Assembly (NCBI RefSeq): GCF_938039245.1
Contig: NZ_CALHVN010000040.1
Span: forward strand, 79,198-143,197
DNA from: an uncultured Campylobacter sp.
GTDB taxonomy: Bacteria; Campylobacterota; Campylobacteria; Campylobacterales; Campylobacteraceae
Length of the DNA stretch: 64,000 bases
Direction: 5' to 3'
The notes beneath the pieces were generated by a model that did not search any database, was not told the origin of the DNA, and was given only the letters and a program-made list of their open reading frames with translations. Within the stretch, counting starts at the first letter, position 1; the number at the start of each line of letters is the position of its first letter. Below, in pieces: positions 6,395 through 15,542 of the stretch. The position numbers were made by a program, and so were the translations under genes.

Positions 6395-8629
6395 ATGGGG
6401 TCAAATTTGATAAATTCGGCTCAAAATTCGCCCTCCCGCAAATTTAAATTTACCGAATTTAAAGGACGTGCCATTTTAAGAGAATCGGTTTTAGTTATAG
6501 TCGTTTGTTTTTTGATATTTTTCGGGATCGCCACCATCGCGCCTGCGGCAAATTTCGTCGGGAGCTTCGGCAATGCGATCGGGCTTTGGAACTTCAAGCT
6601 TTTTGGCTTTATAGCTTACGTTTATCCATTTGTTTTTATATTTTTTGCATATTATATTTACAAATATTTTGACGGCTTTGACGCAAAATTCGCCCAAACC
6701 GCGCTCGGAGCGGCGCTGCTTTTTTTGGCGTTTTTGATGTTTCAATCAGGCTCAAATACTATTTACGGCGGACTAGTCGCAAATAGCGCAAACGAGGCGC
6801 TAAAAGACGTTATCGGCGTGATAGGTATGTGGGTCTTTATCGTGATGCTTTTTGTGCTTAGCTTCGGTCTCATCGCGCAAGACAACATCCTAGCTATCCT
6901 AAAAAAGGCCTTTGTAGAACCTAGCGCCAACGAATATAAATTTGAAAACGCGGGCGAGCTTAAGCCTAAATCGCAAAAAAAGCCTAAACGAATCAAAAAG
7001 CAAAAAGCAACGAACGAGGCGAATTTGGGCGATGAAAATAGTGAAAATTTAGAAGATGAAGCGCAAGATTTCGGTAACGACGAATCAGATGAATCAGATG
7101 AAGGCGAGTTAAATTTAGAAGCTAACGAAACGGGGGCGGTTACTATAAACGGCGTCGAGATCCTAAACGAAGTCGCCGAAAACAAAAAACTACTCGAACA
7201 AATCGAAAAAGGTAAGGTCGAAAAGCCTAAGGATTTTGCGTTGCCGCCGCTTAAATTTTTAGCCGATCCGCCGAGGCGCTCAAACAGCGTAAACGAAGCC
7301 GAAATCGATCAAAAGATATCAGATCTGCTCGATAAACTGCGTAAATTTAAAATAGACGGCGACGTCGTGCGAACATACACGGGGCCGATCGTTACGACGT
7401 TTGAGTTTCGCCCCGCGCCGCACATCAAGGTAAGTAAAATTTTAACCCTACAAGACGATCTAGCTATGGCTTTGCGCGCGCAGACTATCCGCATCCAAGC
7501 GCCCATACCGGGCAAGGACGTCGTAGGCATCGAGGTGCCTAACCAAAATATCGAAACTATCTACCTAAAAGAAATTTTAGATAGCGAAGTCTTTAAAAAC
7601 TCAAGCAGTCCGCTAACTATCGCGCTAGGCAAGGATATCGTCGGCGCGCCCTTTATCACCGATCTAAAAAAGCTGCCTCACCTGCTAATCGCGGGGACGA
7701 CGGGCTCGGGTAAGAGCGTAGGCATAAACGCGATGCTGCTAAGCCTGCTATATCGCAACAGCCCGCAGACGCTGCGTCTGATGATGATAGATCCAAAGAT
7801 GCTGGAATTTAGCATCTATAACGACATCCCGCACCTGCTAACGCCCGTCATCACGCAGGCTAAGCAGGCCATCACCGCGCTATCAAACATGGTCGCCGAG
7901 ATGGAGCGCCGCTACAAGATAATGAGCCACACTCGCACCAAAAACATCGAAAGCTACAACGAAAAAATGAAAGAGGAGGGCGGCGAGCAGTTTCCCTACA
8001 TCGTCGTTATCATCGACGAGCTAGCCGATCTCATGATGACTAGCGGCAAGGACGTGGAGCTATATATCGGGCGCCTAGCGCAGATGGCAAGGGCTAGCGG
8101 CATACATCTCATCGTAGCCACCCAGCGCCCCAGCGTGGACGTCGTGACGGGGCTAATCAAGGCAAATTTACCTAGCCGCATCAGCTACCGCGTCGGTCAG
8201 CGCATCGATAGCAAGGTAATCCTAGATCAAATGGGCGCAGAGAGCTTGCTAGGACGTGGCGATATGTTATTTACGCCTCCAGGAAGTCCCGGCGTCATCA
8301 GACTGCACGCGCCCTTTGCTAGCGAAAAAGAGATCGACGTGATCGTAAATTTCCTAAAAGCGCAGCAAGAGGTGGTCTATGACGAGAGATTTTTAGCAGA
8401 GGATGGCGCTAGCGGCGGCGCAGGCGGCGGGCCTGCGATCGCGGGCGAGTTAGACGAGCTCTACGAAGAGGCCAAAGAGATCGTTCTAAGCGAGCAAAAA
8501 ACTTCTATCAGCTACCTTCAAAGACGCCTAAAAATCGGCTACAACCGCGCAGCTACGATCATCGAGCAGATGGAGCAAATGGGCGTGCTAAGCCCGGTAA
8601 ATGCTAAAGGGCAGAGGGATATTTTGTAA
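6395..8629 (+). CDS. ftsK: DNA translocase FtsK
   Basis: The 744-residue protein is an FtsK/SpoIIIE translocase that pumps DNA through the division septum and activates XerH-type dimer resolution. About four membrane segments occupy residues 28-165. A charged Glu/Asp/Lys linker (about 190-260) follows, then the RecA-like motor with Walker A GTTGSGKS (434-441) and Walker B IVVIIDELADLM (about 534-545). The C-terminal winged-helix gamma domain (about 675-744, SISYLQRRLKIGYNRAA) reads polar DNA motifs. A TATAAT at 6344-6349 between flgL and ftsK could be its own -10. The gene ends a plus-strand pair facing the DUF3137 gene. Confidence 0.95.
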   Translation: MGSNLINSAQNSPSRKFKFTEFKGRAILRESVLVIVVCFLIFFGIATIAPAANFVGSFGNAIGLWNFKLFGFIAYVYPFVFIFFAYYIYKYFDGFDAKFAQTALGAALLFLAFLMFQSGSNTIYGGLVANSANEALKDVIGVIGMWVFIVMLFVLSFGLIAQDNILAILKKAFVEPSANEYKFENAGELKPKSQKKPKRIKKQKATNEANLGDENSENLEDEAQDFGNDESDESDEGELNLEANETGAVTINGVEILNEVAENKKLLEQIEKGKVEKPKDFALPPLKFLADPPRRSNSVNEAEIDQKISDLLDKLRKFKIDGDVVRTYTGPIVTTFEFRPAPHIKVSKILTLQDDLAMALRAQTIRIQAPIPGKDVVGIEVPNQNIETIYLKEILDSEVFKNSSSPLTIALGKDIVGAPFITDLKKLPHLLIAGTTGSGKSVGINAMLLSLLYRNSPQTLRLMMIDPKMLEFSIYNDIPHLLTPVITQAKQAITALSNMVAEMERRYKIMSHTRTKNIESYNEKMKEEGGEQFPYIVVIIDELADLMMTSGKDVELYIGRLAQMARASGIHLIVATQRPSVDVVTGLIKANLPSRISYRVGQRIDSKVILDQMGAESLLGRGDMLFTPPGSPGVIRLHAPFASEKEIDVIVNFLKAQQEVVYDERFLAEDGASGGAGGGPAIAGELDELYEEAKEIVLSEQKTSISYLQRRLKIGYNRAATIIEQMEQMGVLSPVNAKGQRDIL

Positions 8630-8837
8630 ATTCGGCTCAAATTTGCAGGCAAGCGCCGACTGTGTTTATTTTTAGGTTGGTGCCGTTAAATTTGAAAATA
8701 GGCTTCGCTACGAGCGACTGATTTCGCGCGGCGTTGCGAAGTTTTGTGCGTTTAATTCGCGCTATATTTAAATTTCTGAGCGAATTTACGGTCAAATTTT
8801 AAGCTCATAGTCGGCAAAATTTACCGCCCAAGCAAAA

Positions 8838-9782
8838 TTATTTATAAACGTCAAGGCTTAAATTTAACTCGTCTATGACGCGTAACAGCCGCAATATCTC
8901 GTCTTTTATGGTCTGCGCGTCAGAAAGGCTTAGCGGCGGGTCCAATAGCGAACTTTCAAAACGGTTTTTCGCGCCGTTTAAAAAGAGATAAAATTTATCG
9001 TCCATAAATGCCGCGCTTAGCGATACGGTGCTGTCAAAACCCTGCTTAACCTCGCGCAGGCGTTGCATAAAACCGGGGCTTAAAAGATAGCGCGCTTCTA
9101 TTTTATCGTCGGTAAATACGCGAAATTCGTCATTAAACTCAGTATCGTCAAGTATCTCTTTTTCGCCAGATATTTTCGTATTTAGCACCTTCTTATCGGC
9201 TAGTATCGTTTGTCCTTTGAAATTTTTATAAAACTCGCAGACTAGTACTGTACCGCTAAAGTCCATGTATTCGTCGTATATAACCTTGCTTACTCTCAAA
9301 AGCGCCAGATAAGGGTCTTTTGAGCCGTTTGAGTCGTATGTTTTTTCTACTTTTATAGCCTCGCTTAATTGAAATTTGACATTAGCGTAAGTACCGCTTA
9401 TTTGGTCTTCGCCGTAAAAATTTACGCGTCTGTATATTCCGCTTTTATAAAATTCTTTTGCGCTGATGCCTTTATGAGGCTCGTATGTAAAATTACTATC
9501 TATATCGGCAACTACCGTGCTAACAAAAACGTTTTTGTAGAAGTTCCTATACTCTTCCAGCGTTTTTTCTACTTTTGGAATCCTCGGCGTGACGTATATC
9601 GGGATGACTGCAAATGAAAGAAAGAATATTTCAAAGCGTCGCTCCATAATAATAAAAAGTAGTATCGGCGCGACAAATGTCGTTATAGTCATAAACGTAG
9701 CGTATTTTTTGACTACTTTTTTGCACTCTTTTTGCTTTTGCGTTACGGCGTCGATGGCTTCTATGATTTTTGGGCTTATCAT
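8838..9782 (-). CDS. DUF3137 domain membrane protein
   Basis: The 314-residue protein starting MISPKIIEAIDAVTQKQ has two adjacent membrane segments at about residues 29-65 (TTFVAPILLFII and FFLSFAVIPIYVT). A soluble domain follows with DFSGTVLVCEFYKNFKGQTI and EFRVFTDDKIEARYLLSPGF, the pattern of DUF3137 proteins, whose function is unknown. The ATG at 9782 overlaps the truA stop in ATGA, so translation is coupled. A longer frame reaching 9905 exists, but it runs into truA and has no better RBS. Confidence 0.75.
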   Translation of the reverse strand: MISPKIIEAIDAVTQKQKECKKVVKKYATFMTITTFVAPILLFIIMERRFEIFFLSFAVIPIYVTPRIPKVEKTLEEYRNFYKNVFVSTVVADIDSNFTYEPHKGISAKEFYKSGIYRRVNFYGEDQISGTYANVKFQLSEAIKVEKTYDSNGSKDPYLALLRVSKVIYDEYMDFSGTVLVCEFYKNFKGQTILADKKVLNTKISGEKEILDDTEFNDEFRVFTDDKIEARYLLSPGFMQRLREVKQGFDSTVSLSAAFMDDKFYLFLNGAKNRFESSLLDPPLSLSDAQTIKDEILRLLRVIDELNLSLDVYK

Positions 9783-10789
9783 TCGTAAAAAACTCGGTTT
9801 AGATAAAGGCCGTTTGGCGGTGCGGGGATACGAGTGAGCGGCTTTTGCTCGTAGATAGCTCGGCGTAAAAGCTCTTTTGCTTTGAGGAAATTTGCATCGC
9901 GGCAACCGTTTGAGTTTTTATCGCCGATTTTTGCGCGATTTTTTTCGGTATCTATGCTTGCGGCCTTGTTTAAATTTGAGTTTGTAGTGTCAAAATTTGA
10001 GATACCGCAAACCGCTTGCTCGGCGCTCAAATTTATGCTTTCGCCGCTTGCGGTTAAGTTTTTTTCACGGCTGTTTTGGTTTAAATTTGCCTTTCCGCTC
10101 GGTTTTGCCTTCTGCGCACGTTCAAATTTAAACTCTAGCGCGTCCGTTTCTTTAAATTTGCCGTTTTTTGCAAGCTCTAGCGCCTTAAGTACGCTAGCGA
10201 CCATGAGGCGAACCTGGGCGCGCAAAAAGCCGTTTGCTTTAAAAACGATGATCGACCGCTCGCCGCGCGCGTAACAAAACGCTTTTTTGACGCTCCGCAC
10301 TGGGCTTTTGACGTCGCTGCCAAGCTTCATAAACGCGCTAAAATCATGTTCGCCGACAAAAAGCGCAAGCAGCTCGTTTGCTAAATTTGGGTCGAATTTC
10401 GGTAAAAAAGTCTCGTAAGGCGCCAAAAAAGGCGAAAACTCGCCGTGATTTACGATGTAGCGGTAGGCTCTAGCCGTAGCGTCGTAGCGCGGGTGAAAGC
10501 AGTCCTGCGCGCGGCTTATAAATTTAACGTGAACGGCGGGGTGAGCGTGGCGGTTGATGAGCGATTTTAGACGAGTAAAGTCGCTAAAATGCTCGCCGCA
10601 CTCGACGCAGGCTACTTGGTTGTTTGCATGCACGCCCTTGTCGGTACGCGAGCTAGAGATTATTTTGCCAAAAATGCCCACGTGCGCTAAAGCCGCGCCC
10701 AGAGCATCCTCGACGCCGTTTTCGTGCGGCTGCGTCTGCGAGCCCTGAAATTTAGACCCGTCGTAGCTAAAAACGAGCTTAAGGCGCAC
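9779..10789 (-). CDS. truA: tRNA pseudouridine synthase A with a long insertion
   Basis: TruA makes pseudouridine at positions 38-40 of tRNA anticodon arms. The protein shows the FSYDGSKFQGSQ start, the catalytic Asp50 in SSSRTDKGVHA, CFHPRYDATARAYRY, the ANGFLRAQVRLMV motif, and the C-terminal PLTRIPAPPNGLYL. It is 336 residues against about 245-265 usually. Residues about 222-300 are an Asn/Ser/Lys-rich low-complexity insertion just before the last conserved block, in a DNA stretch dense in AAATTT. The GTG start directly follows the stop of the lptG-like gene, and its own stop overlaps the next ATG. Confidence 0.93.
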   Translation of the reverse strand: MRLKLVFSYDGSKFQGSQTQPHENGVEDALGAALAHVGIFGKIISSSRTDKGVHANNQVACVECGEHFSDFTRLKSLINRHAHPAVHVKFISRAQDCFHPRYDATARAYRYIVNHGEFSPFLAPYETFLPKFDPNLANELLALFVGEHDFSAFMKLGSDVKSPVRSVKKAFCYARGERSIIVFKANGFLRAQVRLMVASVLKALELAKNGKFKETDALEFKFERAQKAKPSGKANLNQNSREKNLTASGESINLSAEQAVCGISNFDTTNSNLNKAASIDTEKNRAKIGDKNSNGCRDANFLKAKELLRRAIYEQKPLTRIPAPPNGLYLNRVFYE

Positions 10790-11815
10790 TTAGTATCTTT
10801 TTAAAATTTTAGCCCTAAAGCTAAAAATCGAGGCGATAAAAAATAGCGAAAATATCGCCGCAATCGCGATAAAAACTCGCGAACTAAAGAGCATAATGAG
10901 CGTAAAATAGCCAAAAAGCACGCCAAATATCCCAAAATACACAAAGCCCTTTTCATAGCGGTAGGTCACGATACCAAGGCTCAAAGCAAAAAGCGTCGTC
11001 GCTAGCGGGAAAAGCGCGATTAGAACGTAGGTAGCAAAGTCTTTAGCGCGCTTTTTATCCTCGCTCATCATTTGCCAATACTGCCAAAACGACTTCGTCT
11101 GCGCGACGCTGTCCTCTTGGACGGTGCGGATCTTCATCGTGCCAAAGTCCGTTTTATGCCACGATGTATCGCCGATATCGTAAATTTTACCCTCGGCTAG
11201 CGTAAGCTCGAGCGTGGCATTGCTATTAGTTAGGCGAGCGTTTTTGGCTAGAACGAATCTATGCGCGCCCTCTTTTGGCGAATAAAGCGTCACGCCCTCG
11301 TAAAGAGTGCCGTTTTCGTCGTGTTTTTCGTTTTGGATAAAGACCATCCAGTCGGAGAATTTTTGTCCAAATTCGGTCGTTTTTAAATTTAGCTTGGCGA
11401 CGGTTTTTTTGTATGAGACGAAATTTGAGTTTAGCTCCGCAGCCGTAGGGATCAGTACTACCGCGGTAACGATGAGAAAGATTGAGACCGCGCCGCTAAC
11501 GATGAGGAAAAATTTAGCGATCCTAACGGGTGAATATCCGAGCGTAAAAAGCACGATACTCTCGTTTTCGCGAGAAAGCCTGAAAAACATGAGCGCAAGA
11601 GATGCAAAAAACGCGATCGGTACGGTAAAAAGCAGCACTCTAGGCAACATAAACATATAAAGCTTAAAAAGCTCTAAAAACGTGATCTCGATATAGGAGG
11701 TGATGCGTGCGATCTGGATAAAAAACACGATCGACATGATGAGAAAAAGCGTCGCAAACATCGATGCGAACGTGCCTAGGAAATTTGAGAAAAGATAACG
11801 CGCCGTCCTATCCAT
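10790..11815 (-). CDS. lptG: LptF/LptG (YjgP/YjgQ) family lipopolysaccharide export permease
   Basis: The 341-residue inner membrane protein has the YjgP/YjgQ layout. Three membrane helices lie near the N-terminus (about 9-125), then a periplasmic beta-jellyroll region (about 130-250, with WMVFIQNEKHDENGTLYEGV), and three C-terminal helices (about 258-338). With LptB and LptF it extracts LPS or lipooligosaccharide for transport to the outer membrane. ATG at 11815 is chosen because it gives the family N-terminus MDRTARYLFSNFL and overlaps the peptidase stop by eight bases. LptF versus LptG cannot be settled from this gene alone. Confidence 0.85.
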   Translation of the reverse strand: MDRTARYLFSNFLGTFASMFATLFLIMSIVFFIQIARITSYIEITFLELFKLYMFMLPRVLLFTVPIAFFASLALMFFRLSRENESIVLFTLGYSPVRIAKFFLIVSGAVSIFLIVTAVVLIPTAAELNSNFVSYKKTVAKLNLKTTEFGQKFSDWMVFIQNEKHDENGTLYEGVTLYSPKEGAHRFVLAKNARLTNSNATLELTLAEGKIYDIGDTSWHKTDFGTMKIRTVQEDSVAQTKSFWQYWQMMSEDKKRAKDFATYVLIALFPLATTLFALSLGIVTYRYEKGFVYFGIFGVLFGYFTLIMLFSSRVFIAIAAIFSLFFIASIFSFRAKILKRY

Positions 11816-12614
11816 AAATGAGCCCCAAGATGTATATAAACCAATCCTTAAACGCATAAACTATAAGCGTAGCAAGGCTCAAAAACGGCACGAAAGGCAA
11901 CTCGTATCCGCGCTTTCGCACGATAACGTATGCAGGCAGCGTCAGCAGTGCTGAGACGTAGATTGCCATGAGGCCTAGCTTGATGCCTAAAATAGCACCC
12001 ATAACGCCCGCGATAAAAATATCTGCAGAACCCATGGCTTCGCGCTTAAGAGCTAGACTAACGACCGCACGAAGTAGCCAAAAAGCAAACATAAAAATCG
12101 CGGCGTTTATAAACGAATCAAATGCGCGTAAAAGCCCCTCCGAGTCAAAAGAGGTGGGAAGATTAAATCCGTAAAGCAGCGAAATTGCGACACTGGCAAA
12201 AAGCAGCGGATCGGGAACGGCTTTGTAGCGAAAATCAATAATGCTAAGCGCTAGCAGCAAGATAAAGCAGATACCAAGCATCGCCGCCTTGAAAATCGCG
12301 CCGTAAAAGCCGTCTGCAAACATCTCTAGCCCGCGCGTTTCATAAAAATACGCAAGCACGCAAAGTAGGGCGCTAGCAAGCTCAATTAGCGGATACTGAA
12401 AGCTGATTTTTTCGCCGCAAAACGTGCATTTGCCGCGCAAAAACAACCACGCGAAAATAGGGATGTTGTGATACGGCTTTAGCGGCATTTTACAGCTTTG
12501 GCAGTGCGAGGCGGGAAAATTTATACTCTCGCCGCGCGGCATACGGTAGATTAAGACGTTGCTAAAGCTGCCGACTGCGGCACCCAATATAAAAAACAAA
12601 ACGGCAAAAAACAT
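11808..12614 (-). CDS. pilD: Prepilin peptidase (type IV leader peptidase, A24 family)
   Basis: The 268-residue membrane protein has the PilD N-terminal domain with GAAVGSFSNVLIYRMPRGES and the zinc-type cysteine pairs Cys38/Cys41 and Cys63/Cys66. The aspartyl protease core follows, with IIDFRYKAVPDPLL and GSADIFIAGVMG carrying the two catalytic Asp residues. It cleaves and N-methylates prepilins and pseudopilins. A substrate candidate, the pseudopilin at 63284-63886, lies in the same window. GGAG precedes the ATG. It heads the unit pilD-lptG-truA-DUF3137, with overlapping or abutting ends throughout. Confidence 0.93.
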   Translation of the reverse strand: MFFAVLFFILGAAVGSFSNVLIYRMPRGESINFPASHCQSCKMPLKPYHNIPIFAWLFLRGKCTFCGEKISFQYPLIELASALLCVLAYFYETRGLEMFADGFYGAIFKAAMLGICFILLLALSIIDFRYKAVPDPLLFASVAISLLYGFNLPTSFDSEGLLRAFDSFINAAIFMFAFWLLRAVVSLALKREAMGSADIFIAGVMGAILGIKLGLMAIYVSALLTLPAYVIVRKRGYELPFVPFLSLATLIVYAFKDWFIYILGLIYG

Positions 12615-12986
12615 AACTCTCCTATTTAAATTTATTCCGTTTTTGCGAGCTTGCGCTAAAAACTGGGCTTTTTAAACCAAGTCGCGACGTTTTAAAAGAT
12701 AATCTTTGCGTAAAATTGCTGATTTATCGCGTTAATTTGATCTAAAATTTGCCTCGTCTTTTGCGCCGCAAAAATATAAAATGCAAAAATTTAAAGGCGA
12801 TTTTAGCGAAATATTGCCTTGAATGATTTTAAATTTAAAGATTTGGGTTAAAAACTTATGCAAAACGGCGTTGCGGCAAGGCTTTTGGCTCGTAAAATTT
12901 AAAAGCCTTTTTTGCGAGCGGGTAAAATAAAAAGAGGTAAATTTAAAAGAGGTAAATTTAAAAGAGGGCGGCAGCTAAAAGCTCAA
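12615..12986. other. Intergenic region without a gene; AAATTT-rich, tandem 15-mer
   Basis: No coding potential is visible between the pilD start and the uppS stop. The stretch holds several AAATTT copies, two perfect tandem copies of AAAGAGGTAAATTTA (12931-12945, 12946-12960) with a third begun, and the hairpin listed separately at 12878-12914. The pilD promoter should lie here, but no convincing -10/-35 pair was found. Confidence 0.5.
12878..12914 (+). terminator. Terminator-like hairpin in plus orientation
   Basis: Arms AAGGCTTTT (12878-12886) and AAAAGCCTT (12901-12909) pair perfectly and are followed on the plus strand by a T run (12908-12913). Both flanking genes run on the minus strand, so the T run points the wrong way for uppS. 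It may end a small plus-strand transcript, or simply act as a hairpin at the 3' end of uppS mRNA. Confidence 0.45.
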
Positions 12987-13688
12987 TTAAAGTCCGCCAA
13001 ACCTTCTGTCTTTTTTCTTAAACTTAGCCGTTATCAAGGCTAGCTCCTCGCGCGTAAAATCGGGCCAAAGCGTGGGCGTAAAGGCAAACTCGGCGTAGCT
13101 AGCCTGCCAAAGCATAAAATTTGATAGCCTCTGCTCGCCGCCCGTGCGCACGAGAAGGTCGATGGGTGCGGGCTCGTCGAGGCAGCATTGCAGGCTATTT
13201 TCGCTTAAATTTAGAGCTAGTTTTTCGGCGTCAAATTCGCCGCCGTTTTTTTCGCAAAATCTCCTAAAAGCTCTTAAAATTTCATCTTTAGCGCCGTAGT
13301 TTAGCGCTAAATTTAGCTTTAGTCTAGAGTTTTGAGCGGTTGCGTTTTTGATACTATTTATCTCGTTTTTTAGCTTCTCGCTTAGCGGACTTTCGTCGCC
13401 GATAACGTTAAATTTGATGCCGTTTTTGATAAAGCTCTCGCGTTTTGAGAGCAAAAATTTATGCAAAAGCTCCATCAAAAACGCTACTTCGCTCTTTGGG
13501 CGCTTCCAGTTTTCGGTGCTAAATGCGTATAGACTCAGTACCGCCACGCCCTCGTCGATGCAAAACTCGCACATTTGCTCCACGACGTTTGCGCCCGTTT
13601 CGTGCCCTTTGGTGCGTAGCAAACCGCGGCGCTTAGCCCATCTGCCGTTGCCGTCCATTATGATAGCTAGGTGATTTAGCTCGTTCAT
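12987..13688 (-). CDS. uppS: Isoprenyl transferase / undecaprenyl diphosphate synthase
   Basis: The 233-residue cytosolic enzyme condenses isopentenyl diphosphate onto farnesyl diphosphate to make the C55 lipid carrier for peptidoglycan and glycans. The signature HLAIIMDGNGRWAKRRG is at residues 6-22 with catalytic Asp12. SLYAFSTENWKRP and the C-terminal DLLVRTGGEQRLSNFMLWQ / SYAEFAFTPTLWPDF motifs are intact. ATG at 13688 is chosen because it lies one base after the upstream stop and gives the family N-terminus. It belongs to the glmU-coaBC-unknown-uppS operon. Confidence 0.96.
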   Translation of the reverse strand: MNELNHLAIIMDGNGRWAKRRGLLRTKGHETGANVVEQMCEFCIDEGVAVLSLYAFSTENWKRPKSEVAFLMELLHKFLLSKRESFIKNGIKFNVIGDESPLSEKLKNEINSIKNATAQNSRLKLNLALNYGAKDEILRAFRRFCEKNGGEFDAEKLALNLSENSLQCCLDEPAPIDLLVRTGGEQRLSNFMLWQASYAEFAFTPTLWPDFTREELALITAKFKKKDRRFGGL

Positions 13689-13689
13689 T

Positions 13690-14370
13690 TTAGCCCTTAA
13701 AATCAATTATTTTGCCGCTTGGATCAAAAAAAGCGGCGATGTTTTGCGTCGTTTGCGCTTCGCAGTCAAATTCATTTCGCAAGAGCCTAGCGACCTTGTC
13801 AAACGGCGTCTGTGCGCTGATTATTTTGGCGCCTTTTAGCGTAAAAATAATCGGAGCGAAATTTGAAAAAACGAGGTAAATTTGACTCGTGCGGGCGTCC
13901 TCGAATTTCATCTGAAAAACGCCTTTTGCGCCGTTATAAACAAACGAAATATTAATAATATTTTTTTGCAGTGCAAGCAGCATTTGAGCTAGATTTTCAA
14001 ACGTTTCTCGCGAGTCTGCCGCGCTAAGATTGTTAAATATATATTCATAAAACCAGTTTAGATCGGGCTCGCTTATCAGCCGCTCTATTAGCGCAAGTCC
14101 CTCGGGCGCGGCGTATGATAAGCTCGGCTTTTTAAAGAGATTTCTTATCACGATATTTTCGGTGCCGCTTGCGATTTCGCCCCAGTATTCGCCGTTCACG
14201 TCGAGGCTTTTCATACTTTTCGTGCTTAGAATTTTGTTGCCCATTTTTAGATTGTAGCGATTGTAGCCCGTCTTTTCGGCGACTTTGATGCTGATGGGCA
14301 GGCTCGCGTTTAGAGCCGCGGTTGCGCCGCCGCTTGCGATTTTTTGCACTCGCGAGACGGGATTTATCAT
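13690..14370 (-). CDS. Conserved hypothetical protein between coaBC and uppS
   Basis: The 226-residue soluble protein has no recognisable domain by eye. It starts MINPVSRVQKIASGGATAAL and has an N-terminal beta-rich part (KVAEKTGYNRYNLKMGNKIL) and a helical middle (about 105-135). An unknown gene occupies the same place between coaBC and uppS in C. jejuni as I recall the order, so the gene is probably ancestral. Its ATG overlaps the coaBC stop (ATGA), and its stop lies one base before the uppS start, which indicates coupled translation. Confidence 0.75.
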   Translation of the reverse strand: MINPVSRVQKIASGGATAALNASLPISIKVAEKTGYNRYNLKMGNKILSTKSMKSLDVNGEYWGEIASGTENIVIRNLFKKPSLSYAAPEGLALIERLISEPDLNWFYEYIFNNLSAADSRETFENLAQMLLALQKNIINISFVYNGAKGVFQMKFEDARTSQIYLVFSNFAPIIFTLKGAKIISAQTPFDKVARLLRNEFDCEAQTTQNIAAFFDPSGKIIDFKG

Positions 14371-15542
14371 AGCGTGCTTGCTAAATTTACGATTTGCCGC
14401 GCCGCGTCCTCTTTGGACGTTAGCGCGATGTTTTGCGCGCCTCGATGCGTGATAAAGGTTATTTGCGTGCTATCCGAGCCCAAATTTACCTCGCCGCCAA
14501 GCACGTTTAGGCAAACTGCGTCTAGGCTCTTTTTTTCAAGCATATTTTTTGCGTTTTGCATGGCGTTTGCGGCGTCCGTTTCCATTTTAAAGCCGATTTT
14601 TTTGACGTTTTTAAAATCCGCCAAAGAGCCCAAAATATCCTCGTTTTGCGCTAGTTCAAGCCGCCAAATTTCGCCTAAGTCTTGTTTTTTTAGCTTGCCT
14701 TCAAATTTGGTTTTCGGAGCGTAATCGCTAACCGCAGCCGCCATCGCGAGCAAATTTGCGTCCGTCAAATTTGCGCGTAGCAGATCTTTTAGCTGTGCCG
14801 TGCTTTGAAATTTTAGCGTTTTGTAGGGCGCGTTAGTCGTTTCAAAGCTAGCTATGAGCGTCACGTCCGCGCCCGCGTAGTAAAAGGCGTCCGCCAGCGC
14901 TTTTGCCGTCTTGCCGCTAGATAGATTGGTCACGGCTCTTACATCGTCGATCTTTTCGCTCGTGGCGCCGCCCGTGACGATCACCTTTTGTCCTTTAAAT
15001 TTTGGCTTTGTTAGCATCCTTTTGGTTTCGCAAACGATCGTAGAAACGTCTGCCAGCGCGCCTTTGCCGACGTCGCCGCAGGCTAAGATTTTTTCCACGG
15101 GATCGATAAAATTTACGCCTCGTTTACGTAAAATTTCGATATTTTCTCGCGTGGCGGGATTTTCAAGCATCTTGTTATTTGCGGCGGGCGCTATCAAAAC
15201 GGGCGCGTCCGAGGCTATAAGCGTCTGCAAAAAGACGTTATCGCAGATCCCGCTTGCGTATTTATTTATCGTATTTACGGAGGCCGGCGCGATGAGGATC
15301 ATATCGGTTTTGGCGTAGGCGATGTGATTTAGCCCGTCCCGCCAACTCTCCGTGCGCGAGGTTAAAATTTTATGCTCGCACAGCGCTTCAAAGCCTGCTT
15401 CCGAGCAAAATTTGAGCGCTCCGTCGCTAAGCATAACCCGCACGTCCGCGCCCTCTTTTTTTAGCGCGGATAAAATTTCATAAGCCTTATAAAACGCGAT
15501 GCTGCCGCAAACCGCGAGCAAAATTTTTTTATTTTTTAGCAT
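14367..15542 (-). CDS. coaBC: Bifunctional phosphopantothenoylcysteine decarboxylase/synthetase
   Basis: CoaBC carries out two steps of coenzyme A synthesis: ligation of cysteine to 4'-phosphopantothenate (CoaB) and decarboxylation to 4'-phosphopantetheine (CoaC). The N-terminal flavodoxin-like CoaC domain (about 1-185) shows CGSIAFYKAYE, the catalytic His in GLNHIAYAK, PAANNKML and the CG motif ILACGDVGKGAL. The CoaB domain (about 190-391) shows VTGGATSEKIDDVRAVTNLSSGK and the Asn of the ligase site. It overlaps glmU by 14 bases upstream. Confidence 0.96.
   Translation of the reverse strand: MLKNKKILLAVCGSIAFYKAYEILSALKKEGADVRVMLSDGALKFCSEAGFEALCEHKILTSRTESWRDGLNHIAYAKTDMILIAPASVNTINKYASGICDNVFLQTLIASDAPVLIAPAANNKMLENPATRENIEILRKRGVNFIDPVEKILACGDVGKGALADVSTIVCETKRMLTKPKFKGQKVIVTGGATSEKIDDVRAVTNLSSGKTAKALADAFYYAGADVTLIASFETTNAPYKTLKFQSTAQLKDLLRANLTDANLLAMAAAVSDYAPKTKFEGKLKKQDLGEIWRLELAQNEDILGSLADFKNVKKIGFKMETDAANAMQNAKNMLEKKSLDAVCLNVLGGEVNLGSDSTQITFITHRGAQNIALTSKEDAARQIVNLASTL

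Noticed and set aside
9783..9905. Longer N-terminus for the DUF3137 protein
   Set aside because: The extra 41 residues are Arg/Lys/Ser-rich, overlap truA coding sequence, and do not fit the family start.
12931..12968. Tandem 15-mer AAAGAGGTAAATTTA as a regulatory iteron
   Set aside because: Only two full copies, next to the uppS 3' end; more likely local slippage in AAATTT-rich DNA.
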